The translations under genes were made by a program, and so were the position numbers. Positions 35,962 through 43,132 of a stretch of 64,000 nt of DNA are shown in pieces; positions within the stretch are counted from its first letter, which is position 1, and each line of letters opens with the position of its first letter. This stretch comes from Roseivirga sp. BDSF3-8 (GTDB lineage: Bacteria; Bacteroidota; Bacteroidia; Cytophagales; Cyclobacteriaceae), in contig NZ_JBGNFV010000001.1 of assembly GCF_041449215.1 (NCBI RefSeq), forward strand, positions 967,001 through 1,031,000, read 5' to 3'. Below the pieces are notes generated by a model, which made no database searches, was not told the origin of the DNA, and worked only from the letters and a program-made list of their open reading frames with translations.

Positions 35962-36321
35962 ATGATTATTTTACAGGGTTGGATTAATGCGATTGATAAT
36001 ATAAAAAAAGTAGAGGCCATTAGAGTGGAATTGAAAAATGATTACGCCATTGAATCTCGAATTATGGGGATGAACGGAATAACCTCATGTAGCTTCTTTA
36101 CTTGTAGAAATCATTTAGGCAAGGGAATAACAGAGCTAATCCAAAAATTGAATAAGTTATCAAAAGAAAACCCAGATTTACATGGGATTATATACCTTCA
36201 TAATGATGAGGATCCCATACATAGTAACATATGGCAAGTATGGATAATTAGAAAAGGTATAATTGAAAAGTCTATCGATACTTTTTTATCCCCTATAAGT
36301 GAAAAAACTGAAAATTATTGA
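35962..36321 (+). CDS. Imm7-family immunity protein
   Basis: The 119-aa protein matches the Imm7 pattern: an N-terminal GW motif (MIILQGWIN), a central LIQKLNKLS helix, GIIYLHNDEDP, then WQVWIIRKGIIEKSIDTFLS with the final L-S-P. Imm7 proteins neutralise tips of polymorphic toxins. It begins 3 bp after the restriction-endonuclease-like tip, so it is its likely cognate. Confidence 0.8.
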   Translation: MIILQGWINAIDNIKKVEAIRVELKNDYAIESRIMGMNGITSCSFFTCRNHLGKGITELIQKLNKLSKENPDLHGIIYLHNDEDPIHSNIWQVWIIRKGIIEKSIDTFLSPISEKTENY

Positions 36322-36416
36322 GAGTGTTTAAATTTCCGTATATAGAAAATAATACGTACTCTTGATGCTTTACACTGAAAGGATCATATATTTATGCTGC
36401 TTTTTCGATTAACTAG

Positions 36417-36485
36417 GCTGTGCAAGCACTGAATAAGCTGGGGGGCTTATTTACCTTAAAGTGGTTTTATGAAGAAGATAGATAA
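36417..36485 (+). pseudogene. Toxin-tail remnant overlapping the next small gene
   Basis: A 22-codon open stretch reads VQALNKLGGLFTLKWFYEED and stops 17 bases into the 75-aa gene. The arrangement (tail of one frame overlapping the ATG of the next) matches other toxin-immunity joints here, so it is probably the last remains of a toxin tip. No preceding domain survives. Confidence 0.4.
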
Positions 36486-36696
36486 GGCTATTACCTTTGA
36501 ACAGGTTAACCATGAATTAGGGCTTGAACTCACCCCTGATTGGGGCATAATCCATGCGGGCGGTAATAGGACAGAAGAATTTATTGAATACATAAGCGAT
36601 AGGGATTTTTTAGATAAAAGAATTAAGTATGAGTTTATGGAGCTAATTATTGCCTCTACTATGAATTCCCAATTGGATTTCTTATTAAAGAGATAG
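36469..36696 (+). CDS. Small hypothetical protein, likely orphan immunity protein
   Basis: A 75-aa protein, mixed charged, without signal peptide or membrane helix (FEQVNHELGLELTPDWGI, then FIEYISDRDFLDKRIKYEFM). No family recognised. The overlap with a toxin-tail remnant and the position between Imm7 and another small gene suggest an immunity function. Confidence 0.5.
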   Translation: MKKIDKAITFEQVNHELGLELTPDWGIIHAGGNRTEEFIEYISDRDFLDKRIKYEFMELIIASTMNSQLDFLLKR

Positions 36697-36808
36697 TCAG
36701 TGATGTTCGTACCAATAAATGAGGATAACGTATTGATATTTTTTCAATATCCCAACACCTTCTTGTGAACTGATAGGATAAACGCCAAAGTTATGAAATT
36801 TTAAATTA

Positions 36809-37216
36809 ATGTCAGTTCAATCAAATATTGATATCGTCTATAATGAAAAGATAAACTTTATTGAATTATTGACCTCTCTTGAGAAGAGTGGCATGAATTA
36901 TAGTGACTATGGGAATATTACATACTTAAACAACAATGATTTTGACTGGAGGTCAGGTCATTTAGAGGATATTAAGGAAATTAAAGATTACTTGAATAGA
37001 CTTTTTAAAGGTGGTAATAAAATTGCTCTCGTAATCGTAGATGATAATAAAGTAGGAATATCTCTTCACATAAACAGTGATAGAGAACTATCATTATCGC
37101 TTAGCATAAACAGAAGAAAAATAGGAGATAACTCTACCGACTTCAGCTATTACCTTCAGAAGGTAGATATTATTTTAAAGGATGTCCAATCTATAACTTG
37201 TACTGATATATACTGA
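36809..37216 (+). CDS. Hypothetical protein, possible orphan immunity protein
   Basis: A 135-aa acidic protein with an N-terminal helix region (NFIELLTSLEKSGMNYSDYG) and a beta-rich C-terminal half (IALVIVDDNKVGISLHINSD). No family recognised. It lies 112 bp behind the previous small gene with AT-rich composition typical of this reservoir, and is followed by about 300 bp without a gene and then the IS element. Confidence 0.5.
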   Translation: MSVQSNIDIVYNEKINFIELLTSLEKSGMNYSDYGNITYLNNNDFDWRSGHLEDIKEIKDYLNRLFKGGNKIALVIVDDNKVGISLHINSDRELSLSLSINRRKIGDNSTDFSYYLQKVDIILKDVQSITCTDIY

Positions 37217-37512
37217 TGGTATAACCTGAACGCCCGAAACCTCGCATTCTCAATTCACATACTTATTTCACCAACTGGTTTATAAGCTTCCCCTTTTTAA
37301 AACTGCTTATTAATTGACATTCTGTAACATATTTTAGTTCTCAATCACCCAGAAGTGTGCTCTAAACATCATGTTGCTGCTGGTCACCGGTACACTCTAC
37401 GGACCGATACCGGTATAAACCCCAACACCTTTAACGGACTTGGCCGCTACCGGCCCTGAATATTTAACAGCTCATCTAACTAGATCCTTGTCATTAAGAA
37501 CAAATAAAAGAA
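37217..37512. other. Gap between the toxin reservoir and the IS element
   Basis: No gene seen. It holds a more GC-rich patch (about 37385-37460, accggtacactctacggacc onward) that could be old RHS or toxin sequence but has no convincing alignment, and the 12-bp motif ttaagaacaaat at 37494-37505 that is repeated just outside the right end of the IS. Confidence 0.4.
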
Positions 37513-37580
37513 TGTAATACTCCCCAAAATTGGGACCATCAGTTAAGATGATAATTTTTAGTTACCTTTAACTGATAGTA

Positions 37581-37883
37581 ATGAAAAGAAGTAGGAGAAA
37601 ATTTTCACCGGCCTTTAAGGCAAAAGTGGCTATAGAAGCCCTTAAAGAGCAACAGACCTTATCTGAGTTAGCTCAGCGTTTCGAAGTTCACCCCAATCAG
37701 ATCTCGTTGTGGAAACGTGAGTTTCAGGAAAATGCTGATAAGGCTTTTGGAGAGAAAAGCTCAAAGGAGGAGCCTCAGATTAATGTGGATCAGCTTTATC
37801 AGCAGATCGGGCAATTACAGGTTGAGAATGACTTTCTAAAAAAAAGGCGGGGGGCCGCCCCCTTGAAGAAAACCGGCCTTTAA
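37581..37883 (+). CDS. IS3-family transposase OrfA
   Basis: The 100-aa product carries a helix-turn-helix ([20 protein letters not shown]...QISLWKREF) followed by a leucine-zipper-like helix ([13 protein letters not shown]). OrfA binds the element's ends. At codons CTA AAA AAA AGG (37836-37847) the ribosome can slip by -1 into the OrfB frame, giving the OrfAB fusion transposase. Without slippage it ends 16 residues later in an unrelated tail. Confidence 0.92.
   Translation: MKRSRRKFSPAFKAKVAIEALKEQQTLSELAQRFEVHPNQISLWKREFQENADKAFGEKSSKEEPQINVDQLYQQIGQLQVENDFLKKRRGAAPLKKTGL
37838..37865 (+). promoter_or_regulatory. Programmed -1 frameshift site of the IS3 transposase
   Basis: Slippery A8 run (frame 0 codons AAA AAA) directly followed by the GC hairpin ggggg/ccccc. 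In the -1 frame the reading continues as [15 protein letters not shown] into OrfB, as in IS150 and IS3. Confidence 0.85.
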
Positions 37884-37891
37884 AACAGCGA

Positions 37892-38707
37892 TTGGCTCTG
37901 GTTGACCCTAGTCACCAGCTCAGCATACGCCATCAGAGTGAGGTTTTAAATATCCCCCGTAGCAGCTTTTATTATAAGCCTGTGGGCGAGTCTATAGAGA
38001 ATCTGGACTTGATGGAAATCATGGATCGATTGTTTACCGAAGATCCTACCCTGGGTGTTATCGGTATGCAGGATGAGCTACGTGAGCAGGGTTTATTTTA
38101 TAATGTCAAGCGTATCCGTCGGCTGTTGCGCAAAATGGGCGTAGAACCGATCTATCCGAAACGTAATTTAAGTAAGCTGGGGCAGGCAAAGTATGTCTAT
38201 CCCTATTTGCTGAAAAACCTGACTGTGAACAGAAGGAACCAGGTTTGGGCTATTGACATAACTTATATTCCCATGGCAAAGGGGTTTATGTACCTGACGG
38301 GGATAATCGATGTATATAGCCGCTATATAGTAGGCTGGCAATTATCCAACAGCCTGGACAAAGAAACCCAAACAACCCTTTTGACAGCCTGTATAGAAAA
38401 ATATGGTAAGCCAGAAATCATTAACTCAGACCAAGGTAGCCAATACACCTGTTCACACTGGGTAGAAACCTTGAAAGAGTGGCGTATAAGAGTAAGTATG
38501 GATGGAAAGGGCAGAGCCACAGACAATACCTTTATTGAACGGTTTTTCAGGACATTAAAATACAAACATGTATACTTACATCCGGCAGACGATGGACTAA
38601 CCCTATACAAGGGGATAAATAAGTTTATCGAAAAGTATAACAACAAAAGAAGGCATCAGGGTATCGGCAGAATAAAACCTGTCGAGTTGTTCAAACAGGC
38701 TGCCTAA
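37892..38707 (+). CDS. IS3-family transposase OrfB (DDE integrase)
   Basis: The 271-aa catalytic part has the rve DDE domain: WAIDITYIPM (first Asp), IINSDQGSQYTC (second Asp) and FIERFFRTLKYKHVY (Glu, with the D,D(35)E-type spacing). The N-terminal HTH_21 segment (MDRLFTEDPTLGVIGMQDEL) is present. It is in the -1 frame of OrfA. Apparently intact, so the element may be active. Confidence 0.93.
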   Translation: MALVDPSHQLSIRHQSEVLNIPRSSFYYKPVGESIENLDLMEIMDRLFTEDPTLGVIGMQDELREQGLFYNVKRIRRLLRKMGVEPIYPKRNLSKLGQAKYVYPYLLKNLTVNRRNQVWAIDITYIPMAKGFMYLTGIIDVYSRYIVGWQLSNSLDKETQTTLLTACIEKYGKPEIINSDQGSQYTCSHWVETLKEWRIRVSMDGKGRATDNTFIERFFRTLKYKHVYLHPADDGLTLYKGINKFIEKYNNKRRHQGIGRIKPVELFKQAA

Positions 38708-38756
38708 TTCAACTAAGACTAACCAACTGGTGGTCTAATAAATGGGGAGTGTTACC

Positions 38757-38864
38757 TTTTGTAGGCTTAAGAACAAATTTGGTAGAATTCATTAATATAA
38801 ATGAAGGAAATTCAATAATTTTAGAAAAATCATATAATCAAATTGAATTAGATGATGAGTTTTA
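38757..38864 (+). pseudogene. 3' remnant of a toxin-like gene cut by the IS element
   Basis: From the IS end a frame reads VGLRTNLVEFININEGNSII and on to ELDDEF, stop at 38862-38864. It overlaps the start of the next gene by 13 bp, the joint typical for toxin and immunity genes in this locus. The 5' part is not recognisable to the left of the IS. Confidence 0.5.
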
Positions 38865-39280
38865 AATTATTAATAAAGGTTTCTTTTTACTGTTCTTTGA
38901 TTAGTGGTGTAGTAGTACCTATACTATATTATATTGTTAATCCTGAAAGATATTCAACCTTATTTCTCTACAGAATAGTAGTGTCGTTTGGGTATTCGTA
39001 TGTCATTTATACAGTAAGCTTAGTTGTACTTAATATTATATCTAATAACTTAATTAAAAAATCTTTTTTTAATACTGGCAACTCTGTAATACTAATTTCA
39101 CTTATTGTTTCTTTTTTATTGTATTTACTATTAGTTGGCTTATTTACGGATAAAGATGGATACTCCATATTGGAATATACTCTAGTTGATCCAATGGAAA
39201 TTGTATTCTTTATGAGCTACGGAGCTATATCGGGATTAGCTTATAAAATTTTCTTTTGGCGACACAATCACAACAATTAA
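38852..39280 (+). CDS. Membrane protein with four predicted helices, putative immunity protein
   Basis: The 142-aa product is mostly hydrophobic, with about four helices (residues 5-28, 38-62, 75-99 and 112-132) and short loops. No signal peptide or enzymatic motif. Because its start overlaps the tail of an IS-interrupted toxin-like gene, it may be an immunity protein placed in the inner membrane, as is usual against pore-forming or envelope-acting tips. Not assigned to a family. Confidence 0.6.
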   Translation: MMSFKLLIKVSFYCSLISGVVVPILYYIVNPERYSTLFLYRIVVSFGYSYVIYTVSLVVLNIISNNLIKKSFFNTGNSVILISLIVSFLLYLLLVGLFTDKDGYSILEYTLVDPMEIVFFMSYGAISGLAYKIFFWRHNHNN

Positions 39281-39309
39281 CATCTACCAGACATAACTCT
39301 AGTGCATAT

Positions 39310-40158
39310 AGACTCAAGAAAAATTAAAAGCACTTAACAATGCTGTTGGAGATTATGCTTCTCAGGGGTTTTCCTCAAAAGCGATAATTTGCGATCAGAA
39401 CTTTCTGGAATATCGGAAAAATCAGTACGAAACCGGGCAAAGAACTACCGAAACCGATGTGGAATTTTACATGGTAAAAGAGGGCGATGAAATTGTCGAT
39501 CATTACATCGCCTTTGACGGGCAGTTTTATCAGCCCTACGTTTATGGACCAAACTCTAAAGTTCCTGCTAAACAACTGGAGCAAAAAGCAAATGAGTTGG
39601 CGTTATCAGCCAATCAGCTAGAGAGGCCTGCTGACTGGGATACTAACCCTAACTATAAATATGGTTTAATAGAGGAAGTACCTACTAAACATGATGTTCC
39701 TGATCTGGCGACACCAGCTCTCACATTCTACGAGAAGGCAATGGTGCCTTTACGACTTATGAGAGAAATACTGGAGCAAATCCAGGTTCATGAACGCTGG
39801 TGGAATGAGGACTGCGGCAATGGGGTAGATTGTGCGACCGGAAATGAAAATGAACTAGGAATCTTCATCCCGGATGTTATTGCCGCAGCGGGGAACATCC
39901 TGATTGATGAGGGCAAGGACAATGGGTGTGATTCGCAGCTTGGACGAGATGAAATTTATCTTCAACCCTTCCAGATGGAAGCCTACCTCATCACAATTTA
40001 AAATAGCCCTGCAGGGTAAAGCCTTCCTGCTTGACGAATTGATGTCCAGCGGCAAACTTCAAAATCTGATGCCAAATGAAGACATTTTAAGTCCGTCTGA
40101 TTTCATTGATAACTTGGTCAGTCCAAAATATTTTGATAAAGTCTTTATAGTTAAATAG
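39310..40158 (+). pseudogene. Partial RHS pre-toxin region with a different toxin tail, frameshifted
   Basis: From about 39328 to 39920 this repeats the pre-toxin region of the intact RHS gene (24367-24960), first open in frame (about 190 codons: ALNNAVGDYAS.., MVKEGDEIVDHYIAFDGQFY, up to AAAGNILID). Then the sequences diverge and the reading frame shifts by one. The new tail reads KFIFNPSRWKPTSSQFKIAL and on to SPKYFDKVFIVK, stop at 40156-40158. Upstream RHS shell and core are missing. It is a truncated, broken third tip cassette. Confidence 0.8.
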
Positions 40159-40164
40159 GCTGAA

Positions 40165-41160
40165 ATGATGTATAAGTACTCAGAAAGCGTAAGAAACCAG
40201 TTTAAAAACTACCATCAAAAGGGCAGCCAACTACTTACAGTTTTTTTGGATGCATCAGGTAACACAGTGATTAGTGGCTATGATGCCGATAAATTTAAAA
40301 AGGAGCATGAAATTAATTTAGGGTGTAAAACCTTCAATATCTTTTTCTATCCAGATGAATATATATTGGCTTATTTCCCTCTACAAAGATTGGTGAAGGT
40401 GAGGTTGGAAACAGGAGAAAGCAGCACCACTGAAGGGTTAAAATTTGCTCCTGAAATACTTGTCAATAATAATTTGCTAGGAATCTCTGTTGATGGATCC
40501 TCCAATAAGAAATTGGCAAGGCTGGATTTGGAAACCAATGAATTAAGCAGCCTCTTTGAAGAACCCTTTAGGCTTTGGGGGAGCAATGGCCATGACGTCT
40601 ATGGCGTGAAAATCGGGAGAGGGCAAGAACTATATTCAATCAATCCTCTTACCGGTTCCATCAACTGGCAAAATGATTTTGGAGCGGACCTTTTTGGAAA
40701 AGTCATATCGTATGAAGAGATGATTCTAGTAGTTGGGAAATCTAATTTTTTTGGAATTAATGCAAAAAATGGCACTAATTTGTGGGAAAGGAGCTCTACC
40801 AATCACCTATTGCAGCTTTACAAGGACAAGATAATCAATGTAGATGCGAGTTATTACCGAGAAATATCCCCTGATACAGGAGAAACTTTAGTAGAGTATG
40901 AAATGAAGCCAGAATATGAAAAGCATGGGTTTAGATTTATGGGTACAAATAGGAATTTTACTATCACTGACACCCATATTTTTATTGTAGATGCAATGGG
41001 TTTTAAAATGGGCTGTATCAACTGCAGTACTGGTAAAATAGACTGGTCAGTAGAAGTTGGAGAAGGTAAAGTAACCCTGCCACACGCACCCATTGTTTAC
41101 AGAAATAAGCTTTATGTGCTGGATAATGAAGGTACGCTACATGTATACGATAGAGAATAG
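40165..41160 (+). CDS. PQQ-like beta-propeller protein, putative immunity protein
   Basis: The 331-aa product shows six or so repeated blades of the outer-membrane BamB/PQQ type, for example ELYSINPLTGSINWQNDF, GINAKNGTNLWERSS, CINCSTGKIDWSVEV and NKLYVLDNEGTLHVYDRE, each with the G-x-x-x-W turn. There is no signal peptide, so it should stay in the cytoplasm. It starts 6 bp after a toxin tail, where every other tip in this locus has its immunity gene, so a role as immunity protein is likely from context only. It contains no enzyme motif. Confidence 0.65.
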   Translation: MMYKYSESVRNQFKNYHQKGSQLLTVFLDASGNTVISGYDADKFKKEHEINLGCKTFNIFFYPDEYILAYFPLQRLVKVRLETGESSTTEGLKFAPEILVNNNLLGISVDGSSNKKLARLDLETNELSSLFEEPFRLWGSNGHDVYGVKIGRGQELYSINPLTGSINWQNDFGADLFGKVISYEEMILVVGKSNFFGINAKNGTNLWERSSTNHLLQLYKDKIINVDASYYREISPDTGETLVEYEMKPEYEKHGFRFMGTNRNFTITDTHIFIVDAMGFKMGCINCSTGKIDWSVEVGEGKVTLPHAPIVYRNKLYVLDNEGTLHVYDRE

Positions 41161-41161
41161 T

Positions 41162-41346
41162 TTACTGAGCCAGTAAGTTCTGTAGGTTGTCCCGGAGCTT
41201 CTTTTTGGCGATCAATCCGTCTACGATATTAAAGATGGATTTTTTTCATCATCATTAAGCATATCTATGAGCCTTAGTTTTATCTGAGAGGCTTCTATAT
41301 GCTCGATTGGTTCATCTTCATATGTAATATGTTTATTTCCCGGCAT
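41162..41346 (-). pseudogene. Frameshifted XRE-tail-like small gene
   Basis: From the ATG at 41346 on the minus strand: MPGNKHITYEDEPIEHIEAS, then LRLIDMLNDDEK. A run of seven A (41238-41244 on the plus strand as T) breaks the frame after 41 codons; with one more A the frame would continue KSIFNIVDGLIAKKKL to a stop at 41162-41164. The end resembles XRE regulator tails, like the ORF at 28028-28189. It could be a decayed regulator or a sequencing error in the homopolymer. Confidence 0.45.
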
Positions 41347-41396
41347 GATAATGATTTTATATGCTAGCAAACTTTCATCTTTAGACGCGGGATAAC

Positions 41397-41450
41397 AGGG
41401 TAATACTCCCCATTTATTAGACTACCAACTGAATAGTCTTAGATTATTGT
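41397..41450 (-). mobile_element. Solo terminal fragment of the same IS3-type element
   Basis: About 50 bp match the inverse complement of the right end of the IS at 37513-38756: gtaatactccccatttatta, then ccaactgaatagtcttag. No transposase is attached. It marks an older insertion, now lost, in this reservoir. Confidence 0.75.
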
Positions 41451-41519
41451 AAGGCACATGCCCCACTAGTAATACTGACGAGCAATTACCTGAGTGATAT
41501 ACCTGCATATGCTGCGAAC

Positions 41520-41690
41520 ATGAAACGAGGCTGACCCCTACTTCCTTTGACGGACTGACCACTTAGCTACAAGTAGTGCCGCTGCTGCCCCTGCCCATGT
41601 ACCGGCCTACTTAAACCAGGTACTCTTTTGAAAGACATTTGGAGCAAGAAAACCTTAGTCTTGGCCCTTTTACCTGCCCCTGGTAGTTAT
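41520..41690 (+). pseudogene. Heavily decayed RHS core fragment
   Basis: From about 41538 to 41665 the DNA follows the RHS gene near 22680-22830: ctttgacggactg, gtaccggcctac, and the phrase LFDENMEQEDLG, which appears here as LF-frameshift-ERHLEQENLSL. There are several stops and indels. It is an old remnant of another RHS copy. Confidence 0.6.
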
Positions 41691-41742
41691 AAAGCTATTC
41701 GTTGAGTTAGAAAAAAGATTTTCTACTAACTTAGCACACTGG

Positions 41743-42159
41743 ATGATTAAAAAAATCATATTCATATCCCTGATTTGTCATTTAATAATGACTACTTTAT
41801 ATGCAATCGTTTACTTTCCTCATGAAATGGGTGAGTATTTCATGTATATTACTGTATTCACCTTTCCACAAGCTTTTTTGTCCTTTTTCGCAGGTACTTT
41901 GATTTACCATTTCATCATTAAATACTTTCAATCAGTTAATAAACCCTACTGGGTGTTGTATTTAATATCAGCTATTACCCTACCTCTAGTTATGAAATGC
42001 TCATTCGACATGCTAGATTCCCTCTACCAGAGAATATGGGCAGGTTTTGAGATAGTTGAAAAGCCTTCTAATCTATTTTCGTTACTCGTGATGGGGTTAT
42101 TGGTGTTTTTGATTTACCCCATCTTCTTTAAAGGACAATACAAACGAAATCCAATTTGA
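41743..42159 (+). CDS. Four-helix membrane protein, paralogue 1, putative immunity protein
   Basis: The 138-aa product has about four helices. It shares with the next gene the segments ICHLIM, FAGTLIYHFIIKY, DMLDSLYQRIWAGFE and LMGLLVFLIYP, FFKGQYKR (about 40-50 percent identity overall). Typical of duplicated immunity genes at the end of toxin arrays; no toxin is left upstream apart from a decayed RHS core. Function otherwise unknown. Confidence 0.65.
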   Translation: MIKKIIFISLICHLIMTTLYAIVYFPHEMGEYFMYITVFTFPQAFLSFFAGTLIYHFIIKYFQSVNKPYWVLYLISAITLPLVMKCSFDMLDSLYQRIWAGFEIVEKPSNLFSLLVMGLLVFLIYPIFFKGQYKRNPI

Positions 42160-42243
42160 TGTTTATCCTGACTAAGCAGGGGCAATAGTATTGGAAATGG
42201 CCATATTAAATTGAAGTGAGCGAACCTGCTGCCAAAATTCTAA

Positions 42244-42663
42244 TTGATTATTAAAAGAGTCTTTTACATATCAGTAATTTGTCACTTCATAATGGCCATT
42301 TCCCTAGTGGCAATTTATTATCCGGATCAGATGTTTCAGTATTTTAAGTACATATTCATACTGGCCTTCCCTCAGATCGTGTCATCTTATTTTGCATGCA
42401 CTTTAATTTACCATTACTCCATAAAATACCTGCGCAAGAAGGGGTATACATACTGGGTTTTGTATGCCTTTATGTCAGTAATACTAGCCCTCTTACTAAG
42501 AAGCGCTTTTGATATATTGGATTCAGTGTATCAGAGAAGATGGGTGGGTTTTGAGCTTGTGTCTAAGCCGTCTGAAATTATATCCATGACTTTAATGGGA
42601 CTACTAGTGTTTTTGATCTATCCCCTATTCTTCAAAGGGTATTACAAACGAAGCCCTAAGTAA
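42244..42663 (+). CDS. Four-helix membrane protein, paralogue 2, putative immunity protein
   Basis: The 139-aa tandem paralogue of the preceding gene has the same helix layout and the conserved cores LIYHYSIKYL, DILDSVYQRRWVGFE and GLLVFLIYPLFFKGYYKR. The start is a TTG at 42244, chosen because alignment with its paralogue begins there. The 84-bp gap between the two contains no recognised feature. It would guard the membrane against a tip no longer present, if the immunity idea is right. Confidence 0.62.
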   Translation: MIIKRVFYISVICHFIMAISLVAIYYPDQMFQYFKYIFILAFPQIVSSYFACTLIYHYSIKYLRKKGYTYWVLYAFMSVILALLLRSAFDILDSVYQRRWVGFELVSKPSEIISMTLMGLLVFLIYPLFFKGYYKRSPK

Positions 42664-43132
42664 AAGCAGCGCAAAGGATAGAGAAAAGTCTTATGCTGTA
42701 GCATGATAGAAGCAAAATCTGATCCCCTTAAGTCTCATCAAATCAATTAACGTAAATCCCTTGGGGAAACAGTTTCTATTGGGGAACACGGAAAAGCAGG
42801 TAGGCTTACTGGCCAGCCCAACCCACCTCACTGCGCACTTCCTTTAAGCAACCACGCCACCACCCCAAATTGCACATTTCTAACACCAACCCTTATAATA
42901 CCTACAGCATTTTTAAACTATTCAGGGAATATCTCTTGGCACGGTTTATGGAATCAGCCTGTAAAAGGCAGCCCATAGAATACCAACGGCGAGCCCCTAC
43001 CCTTCTCAGTGGGGTTTACCTGGCCACTCGCTTACCTCTCTTCAGCCAAATAGACCGCTGAGGGAGGGAGGGTGGGAGCAAACAGGTTTTCCTTTGTATA
43101 TTTTGCGCTTAACCAATAAAACCAAATTATAC
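42664..43132. other. Gap at the right border of the toxin reservoir
   Basis: No credible gene over about 470 bp; a short frame at 42870-43061 has no supporting feature. GC content rises towards the normal level of the chromosome, marking the end of the acquired region. Confidence 0.4.

Larger units (their letters stand above)
37513..38756 (+). mobile_element. IS3-family insertion sequence (IS150-like), complete
   Basis: An approximately 1.24-kb element with imperfect terminal inverted repeats: left gtaatactcccc...accatcagtt, right the complement of gtaacactcccc...accaccagtt. Two overlapping frames encode OrfA (HTH) and OrfB (DDE integrase). A run of eight A (37838-37845) followed by a GC-rich hairpin (about 37848-37862) joins them by -1 frameshift. 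The 12-bp sequence ttaagaacaaat stands a few bases outside both ends (37494-37505 and 38767-38778). The element interrupts a toxin-like gene whose 3' end remains at 38757-38864. Confidence 0.9.

Noticed and set aside
37385-37460. A GC-rich patch left of the IS that looked like decayed RHS core.
   Set aside because: Only short similarities could be lined up by eye, not enough to support a remnant.
41385-41404. Sequence gcgggataacagggtaat resembling the I-SceI recognition site (16 of 18 bases).
   Set aside because: Two outer bases differ, and the right part belongs to an IS-end relic (gtaatactcccc). No homing endonuclease or intron is nearby, so the likeness is coincidental.
42870-43061. A 63-codon plus-strand frame before the CocE-type hydrolase.
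   Set aside because: Composition unlike neighbouring proteins and no family feature; treated as chance.
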